In this document: in pieces, positions 31,835-43,246 of the stretch
Layout of the letters: each line of letters opens with the position of its first letter
How positions within the stretch are numbered: position 1 is the stretch's first letter
NCBI GenBank assembly: GCA_963995505.1
Contig: OZ023198.1
Coordinates: 3,038,001 to 3,102,000 of the forward strand
From: Hypericum androsaemum
Taxonomy: Eukaryota > Streptophyta > Magnoliopsida > Malpighiales > Hypericaceae
Length of the DNA: 64,000 bases
Direction: 5' to 3'
Notes under the pieces: model-generated
What the model was told of the DNA's origin: nothing
Database searches by the model: none
Seen by the model: only the letters and a program-made list of their open reading frames with translations
Translations under genes and position numbers: made by a program

Positions 31835-34280
31835 TTTTTTTTTGAAAGGTGAAAATTATATTACTTCTCAGAAAAATATCAAAGTATTACACCAAATTGT
31901 ACCAAAATACAGCTCTATAGGTACTAGATAAACGGCTATCAAGGCTAAGTGGTGATAGACGCTATCGCTATCAAGTACACACAAAAAATCTCACAGCTTA
32001 TACGACAAAAATTTCCCCAAAACTCCTAAAAGCATAAAGAAACACAGCCAAACATCAAGGAGGGTCAAAACGCTTGACTCGTTCAATACTTGCCAATCCC
32101 TTGAATTGTAGAAGAGTCGTTGAATAGTCTTTCACCAAAGAAAGACCCATTTGCAAGGCGGTGTTCAAAGCCTCAGTCGCTTGCTCCTCAGCTCGTGCAT
32201 CATCACTAACCACCGGAATCACAGGATCGACAACGAATAGCAGAGCAGCTTGATCAACTAAAGGCAAGGACAAAGGTTTAATCTTTACCTTACGTAACGA
32301 AATCTTCTTTAGAGCAGCCGCTTTGCTTGTTAGCTTCCTCACCCAGGAGCTTGATCTTGTCGCATTATGCTGAAATGGCTGACCTTCATCTTGGACCGCC
32401 ATTGCTGTAGCTTTAAATATTTCTTCCGACACCTCAGGATGCTGCACAGTATTCTCCGAACCCTCAATAGGCTTCCCAACAACAAACTTTGCGGGTTCGG
32501 AACTTGTCTCAAGAGACAACTTCGCTGACCGAAAAGCCTCGTCAATACAAAGCTGTGCTATTTCAAGATCGAGAGCAGTCAAGAACCTCTGATCCGACAC
32601 AATGTCAGAATTAGAATTAGAATCACCAGCAACTTCAAGTTGCTCCACTTCAAGATGCTGTACTTCAGCATCATTATCTTGCCTCTGTTCTTCTAAAATA
32701 TCATCACCATCCTGACATTGCTTCACAGAAGGGGCACATGCAGTAGCTGAAGAAGTTATAACAACGATTTGCTTCAGCAAACCATCCACGGGGTGCACTT
32801 CAACCTCCAAACTATTCACATCGGCTGCATCACCAAGAGCGACAGAGAGAATAACACTCTCCGCAACATCACACACTGCATCCTCAGTATATGAAAATGG
32901 AACCAGCCCAACATGATGATTGACATCCACTACGATGAGTGCCTGTAAAAGATCGAGATTGAGAATCTTTGCAACATTTGCATCAAAAGATCGAGAATCT
33001 ATAGCAATATGAGCATCAACAGCAGCGGGAAGAAGCTATCCACCATCCGCGAATACCTCCCCTGCAACATCTACATTAACTGCACCAAGGGGAGACAAAA
33101 ATCCTGGGAGACCAGTCACCCCACAACAAGATGAAACCACCTCAACCTCATTACCAGCCCTGTTGCACCAAGGAAAGTCCACCCAACCGGAATCCCAATC
33201 TGTGAGCGTACAATCATCAGCGACACAAGAGTCCATCTCTTCAATACAGACTAAGTAAGAATCGCTGCTAATCTGCAAATTAAAATTCTTCTTCACGCGG
33301 TCTAGAGAAGTAGCAGAAATAAGCACAAAGGCGACATCTAGTCGTTGCCGACTAGTTGTAACCTTGTGAACGGCTTTAAAATTCCCAAGAGAGGAGGTCA
33401 GCCACTCCAAAAAAAGGGAGTTCCAAACCTGAAGTGGGACACCCTTTATTTGAAGCCAGATGCTCCTCGTGTTCGCTCGAAAACTCAGACTCCAAGGAAC
33501 GAGGGCATTGAAGTATGGAGAGAGCTTAGACCTCCATAGCTCAAAGTCAGCCAAAGAATCAAAGAAAATGAGCACTAGGTCACCGCATAAATCCTGAACT
33601 TGGAAACTCTTAAACACATAATTAGTCAGATTTTGCTTGATGTACCTGGATTGGCCCGCGTCAAACAGCATCGCAACCATACTACGGTCTAACCAATCGG
33701 CCTGGAGATCCTCTGGGGGCAAATACTGCAGGTCCACGACCCCGTCCAAGCCTGGAAGCACCGACGGGGAGACTGTCAGACGAGCATGGTCCAAGGAATC
33801 AACAAAAGACTTATCTTTCTGAACCCACTGCGGTGCCCGAGAGGAAGAAGCAGCGACAGGAACCACCAGAAAAGGAGCAGAGCCCTTTGTCCCACCATGC
33901 ACAAATTTTTCCCTAGAAACAAAAAGGAGCCATTTCTCCACCCTGGTTCCATTGAGCTTGAGGATTAGGGAGTCGACGTCAACGCTCAACGGAACCCTAA
34001 TGAATCCGAACCTAGAATTCCTCTAAGAGTCAACCACTGAACAATGAGGACTGAACAACTCCCGGAGGGAGCCATGCTTCCAAATGGGAGGAAGATTATC
34101 GACAAAGATTGTTGATGACGGGGCGACAACCACCATATCTGGAGAGGAAAAAGGAGTCCCCCGCCACCATCCAACCTTCCCGCCGATGGAAGGTGGAGGG
34201 TGGTGACGCCGGAGCGAGAGAACCTAGCAGAGGGACGGCGGTAACGAATCTGCTTGTCCTCGACTGTGTTCTCAACCACG
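31835..34280 (-). mobile_element. ORF1-only LINE, RRM plus DUF4283-like protein, no ORF2
   Basis: On the minus strand, one frame runs from ATG 34136 to a stop at 32055, interrupted by two TAG codons (34023-34025 and 33036-33038). Its N-terminus, TIFVDNLPPIWKHGSLRELF followed by RFGFIRV, is an RRM-like fold. The middle (DLQYLPPEDLQADWLDRSMV, WLQIKGVPLQVW) is of the kind found in plant LINE ORF1 proteins. After the last stop comes only about 210 bp of 3' UTR and a poly(A) tail, seen as nine T on the plus strand at 31835-31843. There is no endonuclease or reverse transcriptase. The 5' limit and target duplication were not resolved. Confidence 0.75.
32055..34136 (-). pseudogene. LINE ORF1 with two in-frame TAG stops
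   Basis: Roughly 690 codons stay in a single frame apart from two TAG codons, with no frameshift. The C-terminal third is acidic and low-complexity, ending in IERVKRFDPP. Both stops could arise from CAG by one C-to-T change. ORF1 proteins bind LINE RNA; this copy would yield only fragments. Confidence 0.7.
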
Positions 34281-34911
34281 AATCTCACAATTCTGATGGG
34301 TTTTACAGCCTGTTTGGAACCAATTCCGACAGGAAAGGAATTCCATTTCTAATTCCTAATGGTAATGGAAAGAAATCTCTTTCCTATTTTGTTGTTTGGA
34401 ACCATAAGTTAAATTTTGGGAATTGAATTGAAATATTACATAAACACCCTCTAACAATCCCAAGGCAATTAGAGGAACTCTAAAAAGCCAAGTCAGAGAC
34501 AAAGAAATGCATGGTGCGAGCAATTCTAAGGCAAGCTTGGTGGGACTGCAAATCAGTCTACTCCCATGCAAGCTTGCAACATTGAATCGCATATATATCT
34601 CAGATTTGGAGGACTTGAACGTTTGCAGTCCAAATACAGACAGTGTTTTGACACATATGACAGGGGTCTACCCAATCAAGTTGAATTCGACGGCTGCTTG
34701 ATATTGGAGTGGGATTTCCATCAGGGCAGCAAGAGCAAAAGCTGTTTCTTTCTTTCAAGAAGTCACATTCTTTGTCATGATTGTAGTGAAATTCAGAAAC
34801 TGTACAAAAGAAGAAAAATGTGACGACAATGGGTTACTGTTACAATATTTCACCAAGTAAGTTTTCTTTGTCGGCAAAAAGGCTTAGAAATCATCTTGGA
34901 AATGATGCTAC

Positions 34912-35013
34912 CTGAAAATTGTCAAAGTCTCGGGATGGAATTTTGTCATCAAATTTCTTCATGTCTTCCCATGGTCCATCACCAACACCAACAAGAATTA
35001 TGGAGAGTGGATG
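34912..35013 (-). pseudogene. Exon fragment of an RGLG/copine-type E3 ligase
   Basis: The minus strand reads [18 protein letters not shown], then [16 protein letters not shown], followed at once by a GTAGCA donor and preceded by a TTAG acceptor. This matches the conserved copine (vWA-like) domain of RGLG RING ligases. Only this exon was recognised, so it is a captured fragment rather than a gene. Confidence 0.7.
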
Positions 35014-35437
35014 CTAACTGCAAGAGTGGGTTAGCTGAGTAAACAAAATGCACACAAAGTTTTATCCAAAGCAACACCACATAGCTTCCCTATTAGTCCA
35101 GTTGGAGCACACCATATACAAGTTATACATACCTTTCCCATTATTGAGTGAGTTCATTTAGGATAGTTACTAATCTAGTTTTACAGCATTAAGAATCAGA
35201 AAAGTTGCCCAACAATCGTATGTTGGCACCGCATGTTAACAAAGTACCCAACAGTCTTGCGCTCAGAAAGGGAACATTATTTTTCCCCGGGAACCAGCTT
35301 TACGCACACTACTGACTTCATCTGACTTAAAGAACATAAACCAACAAACTAGCATCACGTCTCAGTCCATCTCCAAACCCTTGAACCAAAAAAGCAATAT
35401 GAACAGAAAGGGCAGATCTTTAGCGAGTAATCCGTAC

Positions 35438-35525
35438 CTCGTCTATACGGCAAAGAACCTCCACTCTCTTAGCAGCTTCCTCCTCGCTCTTGTATAATCC
35501 CGCATCAGCCAAGAACTTAATTCCG
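35438..35525 (-). pseudogene. Exon fragment of a nuclear poly(A) polymerase
   Basis: The minus strand reads KFLADAGLYKSEEEAAKR, then VEVLCRIDE, ending in a GTACGG donor. It resembles the N-terminal helix of plant nuclear poly(A) polymerases (DAGLYES-EEAA-R-EVLGR-D). No further exon of that gene was seen. Confidence 0.6.
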
Positions 35526-36194
35526 CGAACCCCAAATCATCAGATAAACAGAAAATATTAAAAACTAAATAAAAAGAGGAACATTGACCCTACACAGATT
35601 GAAACCCAGATCTACAAACAAAGAAACCCATATCATTAAACAAGAAAAACCCAGATCAAAAATATAGATTGTTCTAAGAAACTCATATCATTAAACAAAA
35701 AAAAACCCAGATTCTTAACCAAAAAAAACTCAGATCGTGCAAGTATGAGAGAGAGAGAGATTACCAGACGGAAGAGGAGAGCTCCAGGGCTCCACTCTGA
35801 GATGAGCTCGCGGATGGGAGATGAGCTCTAGCTCGAAGAAGGAAGAGGAGATGAACTTGGGGAAGGAAGAGGAGGTCAAGGAGGGGTTCTAGGGCTCTAG
35901 TCGCTGCAAGTATAAGATTGAGTATATAAACAAGGGTATAATAGACATTTTACTACCAAATCCAGTATAGTTTCTCTACAAATATGACCTAATTTTAAAA
36001 GAATTCTAAATTGGGACTTTTAAACAAATCAGGAATTCCTTTCCGAAAATATTTGGTTCCAAACAGACTAAATTTTTTAAAACTCCGGAAAGCAATTCCA
36101 TTTCTTATTTTTTAGGCTTTCCAAACAGGCTAGGATTTTGAAAATTGGGGTTTTAAATTTAGGGTTTCGGGGATTTTGGAATCTCACAATTCTG

Positions 36195-36954
36195 CTTACT
36201 CTTTGCAATTGATAAATAAAGAATAGAAGATTATCTCTCCCTCAATTCTAAAAAACAAAATATGTGAACGGATAAGTTTTGTTGATCCATGATATGAGTT
36301 TTTTTTTTTGACATATTAATCAAATTTGCTCGACTTAGTTAATATATTATTGAGAATTGTTAGAAAAATGTTAGTTTATTGTAATCCAAAGACGATGTGC
36401 ATGCTTCTAATGTGAAAGTGGAGGTGTTGGTTCTTAATTAAATCAGATAACATGTAAAAACAAACATTAATTTTTTTTATCCGATAATCAAATCACCCAG
36501 AGGTGTCTGACCGGCTGATCAAACTAGATTTTGAGCTGTCTAATTACTCTCCGGATTTTAGTAAAAAATGGAGCCGAGATTGGTCCCAGATAGCGTGGTT
36601 TTGAAAACATTGGATAAAAATTAAGGGTATAAATCATATTTTACTCTCCGTGACTTGTAATTGTCAAAAACTCAGACATTACTCCCCGACCTCTCAATTT
36701 TGGAGTCATAAGAAAAAAATACTACATGTTGATGACTTTTATGAGTTTTGTTGGTATCTGAACATCTGCTTAGATCGCATTAAGTACAATATAATAATTT
36801 ATTATCACAGATGATTTGCACACAACTTTCTACGAAAATGAATTAGACGTCGAGTGGACATAGGTCTCGATATTAGTCATACTCTACCTGATATATATGC
36901 TCACACCACGTGAGTTATTCCCCAGAAAAAGAGGTTGGTGCACATAGACGCTAC
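36195..36954. other. Intergenic AT-rich DNA
   Basis: No gene or repeat recognised. It ends at the TTA target site of the Harbinger element. Confidence 0.4.
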
Positions 36955-37250
36955 TTAGATCACCCACATCAGCAAACCATCCAAACCAGTTAACGGAATA
37001 AACAATTAATTTCTCTCTCATTTACACCCAATCTAACCCAATCCAATCCAATTACATATTTTTCTACCCACAGCAGCAAACCAGTTCACAGAATAAATAA
37101 TTAATTTCTCTCTCATCCACATATTATCTACTATCATTTTTTGGAATACTAAATTAGATAAAAATACTCGAGGTACAAATGGAAGTCAGAAATAATAAAT
37201 TACGAATACGAAAATTTAAATTACAAATACATAAAATTTAAATTACATAA

Positions 37251-38588
37251 TTAATTATCGTTCCCGAACTTTTGCCAAATATTCTCAATTAAATCACTTT
37301 TCAGAGCGTTATGAGCTTCTCTATTGCGAAGTTGTTCCCTAGCAGTCATGTAGGTTGATAGATTTTCGATGCGTTCAGTAGAGAATTGAAAAAGTTCTTC
37401 ATTGTCCTCTTCATTACAGAATTCGGCCGGATCATGATAACAGAGATATGTGTCTCGTTCGTCCCCCACTATCATATTGTGCAATATGATGCAAGCCTTC
37501 ATAATTCTTCCCATTAACTCCTTGTCCCAAAGAAGACATTGACGTCGAATGAATGCAAAACGAGCCTGTAGAACTCCAAAAGCTCGCTCCACATCGTTTC
37601 TAGCAGCCTCTTAATGTTGAGCGAATAACTTGTGTTTTAGGATTATCGGAGATGTAATTGACTTGACAAATGCAGCCCATGTAGGATATATCCCATCAGT
37701 GAGATAATATGCCATATCATTTTATCGACCGTTGACAACGTAACTCACTTTTGGTGCTCGGCCTTCCAAGACATCACTAAAAACAGGAGATCGGTGCTGT
37801 ACATTAATATCATTGAGAGTACCGGGTGTTCCAAAGAATGCATGCCATATCCATAAGTCATATGATGCAACTGCTTCCAGAATAATTGTAGACTTTTCGC
37901 TCCTTCCTGCATATTGCCCAGCCCATGCATTAGGACAATTTTGCCATTCCCAGTGCATACAGTCAATACTGCCTATCATGCCCGGGAATCTACGTTGTTC
38001 TCCGACGTACATAAGTCTTGCCAAATCCTGTGCATTGGGCCTTCTCAGATACTCGTTCCCAAAGCAGAAAATTACACCTTCTACGAACTTCATGAGAGTT
38101 TCCCGTATTGTAGATGCACCCATTCTCAAGTATTCATCAACGACATCAGTTGATGTCCCATAAGCTAACACCCTTATAGCTCTAGTACATTTCTGCAAGG
38201 CTGTCAGACCAAGGGTACCTGCAGCATTTGTTCTTTGTTAAAAATATTGGTCATTGGCACTAACCACCTCCACGATGCGAAGGAATAACGATCTTTGCAT
38301 GCGAAACTTTCTCCGAAAGATCTCAGGTGAATACGTTAGTCTCTCAACAAAATAGTCATTCAGCAAGCACTCCTCACCAACTCTTCGTTCTCTGTTGACA
38401 TATCGCCTTCGCCTTGAAGGTGGTAGGACTCCCTGGGTTAGACTAGGATTGACTACGAAGGCATCCTCGAGTAAGTGATCAATTTGTCAATTTTGTTCAC
38501 TTCTTCGTGCTTCCCATTCATCAAATTCCCTGGTGAATGAAGCATTAGAACTTGAATCTGAATCTGATGTATTTTCACTGAGAGACAT
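37251..38588 (-). pseudogene. Harbinger DDE transposase with four nonsense codons
   Basis: A single frame runs from ATG 38588 to the TAA at 37251, with stops near 38487 (TGA), 38238 (TAA), 37722 (TAA) and 37612 (TAA) and no frameshift. The catalytic triad is visible: D in MIGSIDCMHWEW, D in GTPGTLNDINV and E in DVERAFGVLQARF. MKACIILHNMIV near the end is typical of the family. All four stops can be derived from CAA or CGA codons by single C-to-T changes. The protein would have cut the element ends together with its SANT-domain partner. Confidence 0.88.
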
Positions 38589-38906
38589 TTGTGATGAGAT
38601 TTGATTCTCCTGAATAATATTGAAAGGCTTTTCGGTATAATTAAGTTTGTTATGGTCATAAATATATATAGAATTATAGGCGTGGGTTGGATGCCAAAGG
38701 TGAAGTGACAAGACAATAGGTACGAGACAAATTACCATAATTAGAGGCGTAGGTTGGATGCCAAAGGTGAAGTGACAAGACAATAGGTACGAGACAAATT
38801 ACATGAAATGAATGACAAATTACATGAAATGAATGACAAATTACATGAAATGAAAGACAAATTACATGAATGGAAGAATAAATTACATGAAATGATAAAT
38901 TACTAA

Positions 38907-39980
38907 TTAGTTTCCAAACACTCGAGACATTAGACAGCGCTTCATCTCTTCATCTTCTGGGGATAAGTGTTGTTTCGAAATCAAAGCAGTCAACATGATT
39001 TTATCCAACTCCATATTCTTCATGGCCTCCTTTTTTTCATCTCGCTTGATTCTTTGTTGCTCCCTTTGTTGCTCTAGCTCCATTCTCTTCTTGAAAATTT
39101 CATTTTCATTATCTCTGGTTATTCTCAACGCACGAATTTCTGCTGCAATATCTTCAGAGGCCTTTCCTTTTCCTTTCCTTTTTTTGGCAGCATCTCTACC
39201 CATAGGATGGAAGATTCTTGAAGATATGGTGATTGGATCTTCTGAGTTAGATGGGATTGAATAATCCCCTTCTTTGGTAGTCTTTGACCTCTTCTAGCTT
39301 CCACCACTTTCTATATCCTCCTCCGCGATATCAGGAGCCAAATATGTTGAACCGTGATCTCCTTCTTCAATTCGCCACTTGGGACATTTACACATAACTT
39401 TATTAAAAACAACAAAGTCAATAAATTTTTTGCCACCATTTCCTTCATAAAGTGTTTGAGCTTCGGTCTCAACATCGGCATCGCTCATGCCGCTCCGTTT
39501 CTGTTTGAGTGCTTCTCAGTATGCAGCAACCCACTTTGCTCCATTGGCATTAAGTCGTGTATAACGACCTTTAATTGTAGGCACGTTTCTTTCATGGATC
39601 TCTCCCAGATTTTCCGCTTGAGCATTATGGTACAAAGCACTCACTCGGGACCATAGCGAAGCACTCTTCTGATTTTTTTCAATAGTGCTGTCTTGGCTAC
39701 AGTAGGAGAAAGCTGACATTAGGGCAATGTCTTCTTTGACACTGCAATTACTTGGTGCAGACTTTTTAGTTTTTTTCTCCCTAGCCCCATCGAAGGACAA
39801 ATGTTGTGGCATATTTTGTGGGGGTTGGTGTTGGAAAAATAGAATTTGGGAAAGATTTGGCAATAATTGAGAGGTATAAAAAGGTTGAGAGTTTGGATAG
39901 TCTCCAGAATTTAGATAGACTGAAAGATTATGAGATTCAAATGATTGAAAATTTGGGAAATTAGGATCATTTGGATCCAT
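38907..39980 (-). pseudogene. Harbinger SANT/Myb-like ORF with two nonsense codons
   Basis: Starts MDPNDPNFPNFQSFESHN. It contains the trihelix-like block WSRVSALYHNAQAENLGEIH then RYTRLNANGAKWVAAY, and the downstream KFIDFVVFNKVMCKCPKW region, ending in a lysine/glutamate-rich coiled coil (ELEQQREQQRIKRDEKKEA). TGA at 39516 and TAG at 39294 interrupt an otherwise continuous frame. Such proteins assist PIF/Harbinger transposases in nuclear import and DNA binding. Confidence 0.85.
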
Positions 39981-40383
39981 AGTAGAAATAATATAACAGA
40001 GGAAATTTAAAAAGAAAATATTATGTAGTGAAAGAAGAGAGAATTTTAGATGGTGTATGAAAATATGTTAACGTTGAACTCTATTTATAGAGATTTGAAA
40101 AATAATAAATTTTTTTTTTTAGTTTTGCTAAAGATAAAGTCTATTTAATAACCATGAAAATATTATCCCAAAATATCTATTTTTAACGAATAATATTATG
40201 CCAAGTGGAACTAAATAGATAAATAAGAAAAGAAAAAAAAGGCCAAGTGGCCATTTTCCGTTCGCGAGCGGCGATCGGGCAAGCGAACCGATCGGCCGCT
40301 CGCTCCAGCCTCTCATTTGTGTTTTTTTAATAATAAAAAAATGGCCCGATCGATCGGGCAAACGCCTGCTGTGGGTGGTCTTA

Positions 40384-41233
40384 GACCACCCACATCAGCA
40401 ACCTATCCAATACAGGTCACGGAATAAATTATTAATTTCTCTCTCTTCCATACCCAATTCCTACCCGAATCCACTTACATATTTTCTACCCACATCAGCA
40501 ACCCAGTTCACATAATAAACAATTAATTTCTCTCTCATCCACATATTATCTACTCTGATTTGTTTAGATTAAAATTATATATTACGAAAATAATTATGTT
40601 TCAATAACACGATTAAATATTGTGATTAAGTCATAAAATTACAAAAGTAAAAATTGGAATACTAAATTAGATAAAAATAATTTAAGGTACAAATGATAAA
40701 TTACGAATATGAAATTTTCATATTACAAATACAAGAATTTCAAATTACATAATTAATTATAGTTTCCAAACTTTTGTCAAATATGCTCAATTAAATCACT
40801 TTTCAAAGCGTTAGATAAGATGAAGGATTATAAGATCCGAATGAGTGATAATTTGAAAAATTATGATCATTTGGATCCATAATAGAAATAATATAATAGA
40901 GACAATTTATAAGAAGAGATTATGTAGTGAAAGAAGAGAGAATTTTAGATGGTATATGAAAATATGTTAACATTGGACTCTATTTATAGAGATACAAAAT
41001 TTAATAATTTTTAAATTATTTTTTAAATTTATTGCTAAAGATAAGCTAACCACAAAAATATTATCCGAATAAATCTATTTTTACGAATAATATTATGCCA
41101 AGTGGAAATAACTAGATAGTTAGATAAATAAATATTAAAAAAATTGACCATTCCGCTCGGCCGAGCGAATTTCATTTAACCCTTTTTTTAAAAAAAAATT
41201 AAAAAATAGCGCTCGGTACTGCTGCAGGCAGCC
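40384..41233. mobile_element. Harbinger deletion derivative next to its full-length relative
   Basis: It starts GACCACCCACATCAGCAACC directly after the TTA shared with the neighbouring element and ends ...CTGCAGGCAGCC before TTA 41234-41236. The left part repeats the 3' side of the full element (AGTTTCCAAACTTTTGTCAA). At about 40812 it jumps to the 5' leader of the SANT-type ORF (matching 39890-40060), so both coding regions are deleted. The right end carries GCTCGGCCGAGC as in the MITE at 3577-4238. Confidence 0.88.
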
Positions 41234-41236
41234 TTA

Positions 41237-41879
41237 ACCATAAGAAATATGTATGTGTACATAACATTTTAACATCTTCGAGAGAATTGTTATGATATAA
41301 TGGAAATATCTTAAATTTGTGTAACTATAAATATCATAGTGTTCTATATTTAACTCAAGTACGAGAATCGTTTTAAAGAAAAATGGGAAAATGTTTTTTT
41401 TTAAGAATGTTGACCGGAGTCATGGACGACATGAATGAAGTTTTTTTAAAGAAAGTGATCTGAAAGTCATATATTAAAATAACGATTACAAAACATAAGC
41501 ATCAAAATAAATACAAAAGTAACGCAAAATATACAAACTACAACGAAAGAACCATACTCTTGAATAAAGTTGACACCTAATTTCGATTTTTTTCCATTTT
41601 TTACCGACTTTCCCGCAAAAAAAGAAACTGACACCTCCCCTCCCTTTCTCTCACCCTCCTCGAACACAGCAACGGCCTTTTGAGTTTATAAAATATAAAA
41701 AAAAAACTTTTTTGTTATTCGATACAAGATATTAATAATAACCGCCATCCTGACAAGCTGACACTTTCTTTCTTCCTCTTCCTTCCTCCTCCTATCGTCC
41801 CAGGTTTCTTCCCCTTCCCCGTCTCCGTCACTATCGCTATTTGTTTTTCACCAAAAAAAAATTATTTGTTAAAACTGAC
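41237..41879. other. Intergenic DNA, 5' side of the RIN2-like pseudogene
   Basis: AT-rich, then a pyrimidine-rich leader-like stretch at 41765-41830 (CTTCCTCTTCCTTCCTCCTC). No intact gene. Confidence 0.4.
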
Positions 41880-42870
41880 AGGCTGGTGATCCCGGTTGAG
41901 ATCCCGCCAACAGTATTTCAGGTGTCTCTGTGGTCCATCTGGTTGACTGTCCTTTGCTCCTTCAAGGTACATGCAAAATCTGCTTGCATATTTTTCCATG
42001 TTAAAATATATTATCAAAGAGTAGCAATAGAAGCTTACTGTAACTCTCTTATTTTCCCGCCTTTTAATATTTCACCCTCTTGTATTTTTGAATCTCAAAC
42101 CGATGTTTCAAGCATATTCTGCCTTGCTGCTGGTCTTCGCCGCTGATCTTTTTTTTGGTACCTATTGCCTCCATTGGCTATTATGATAGAGAAAATTATA
42201 TCCATTTACCTGTATGCTTTAGTTTTTTTTGTTTGAACCCTGTACCTCCGTCAAATCTTCCCACGCCTATGCCGCTAGGCCAAAAGGCCTTTGAGCCTCT
42301 AAGTATCATCTTTGAAACGTTGCAAGTAATGTCTTTGGCACTCTCTTACTGGTCTAGAATTTCTGATGAAACTTTTACTTGTGCAGTTATTTGGTACCTA
42401 TATAATAAGAGGGTTTCTCTTTTGTGACCTATATGTGACTGACAATTTTACCCTGTTCTTAGGCCATGCTAGTACATGGATTCCAGCTACTTGATATTTG
42501 GATCCATCATTCTGTTCAATCCTATTGGCTTCCTTTTTTTTGTTCCCCATTATGGTAGATAAATAACAGGCTGAAGAAATTACAGGAGCCGATGGTGAAG
42601 GCTAAAGAGCTACATTGCGACACCTTTTCATCTTGCATGCTTGAGATCCTGGTAATGTCTGGAGTTTCTAGATCAGGGTTTGAATGAGGTTTACTCATGT
42701 CCAACTTGCCGGAAGCCGCTTTTTGTAAGCATAGGTCAAAATGAAGCAAGTGGTCGACCGGCAGATGTTACTAGTGATGACCAGCTTGCTCGTCAACGAA
42801 GTGAAGGACTTGATGGGATGAACCGACTTCAAAGCAGATCAAGTTCTGAAGATCAGCACTGGATAAACAA

Positions 42871-43120
42871 CTCCCCCCCTCCCGCTCTCCCCCTCCCCCG
42901 ACCTCCCCCCCCCCCCCCCCTCCCCAGATCTCCCCCTCCCGCTCTCCCCCCTCCCCCGACCTCCCCAGCTCCCCCGCTCTCCCCCCCTCCCCAGCTCCCC
43001 CCCTCCCGCTCTCCCCCTCCCCCGACCTCCCCCGCTCTCCCCCCCTCCCCAGCTCCCCCCCTCCCGCTCTCCCCCTCCCCCGACCTCCCCCCTCCCCCCA
43101 TCCCGCACCTTTCCCGAGCC
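42871..43120 (+). repeat. C-rich tandem repeat in LINE leader, copy 1
   Basis: Repeating modules of CTCCCCCTCCCCCGACC and CCCGCTCTCCCCCCTCCCCA, roughly 30-45 bp each. The opposite strand is a dense G-run array able to form G-quadruplexes. Confidence 0.88.
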
Positions 43121-43246
43121 CCCACCCTCCCCCCCGTGGCTGCCAGAGGGGTTGGTCTCTACGACCACCCCTCCGGTTTCGCTATGTCTTAATTATTGTT
43201 TCCCTCGGCTAGGGCTTCGAGTTCCACCACCGTCGCTGCTGTTCCG

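Larger units (their letters stand above)
34296..36179 (-). mobile_element. Chimeric inserted segment carrying exon fragments of two genes
   Basis: The 16-bp repeat GAATCTCACAATTCTG occurs at 34280-34295 and 36179-36194, exactly flanking this segment. Near its ends are inverted AGCCTGTTTGGAA (about 34308) and TTCCAAACAGGCT (about 36119-36131), resembling terminal repeats of plant DNA transposons. No short duplication was found directly outside them. Inside are two exon-like fragments in the same orientation, both with splice donors (see the next two entries). A purine-rich leader-like block lies near 35750-35880. The class of element is unresolved. Confidence 0.55.
36958..40380 (-). mobile_element. 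PIF/Harbinger element with transposase and SANT-type ORFs, 3.4 kb
   Basis: The 3-bp target duplication TTA (36955-36957 and 40381-40383) flanks inverted ends GATCACCCACATCAGCAAAC and, inward from the right, GACCACCCACAGCAGGC. The left subterminal region repeats CCCACAGCAGCAAACC about 115 bp inside. It carries both genes typical of the superfamily, on the minus strand: a DDE transposase (38588 to 37251) and a SANT/Myb-like partner (39980 to 38907). Each has in-frame stops, so the copy is inactive. The next element shares its right-hand TTA. Confidence 0.93.

Noticed and set aside
37813..38163. Plus-strand frames across the Harbinger transposase
   Set aside because: Antisense shadows of the minus-strand transposase, which has the DDE motifs.
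42839..43168. Glycine/arginine-rich minus-strand frames over the LINE leader
   Set aside because: They are by-products of the G-run repeat, appear in several frames at once, and recur over copy 2 for the same reason.
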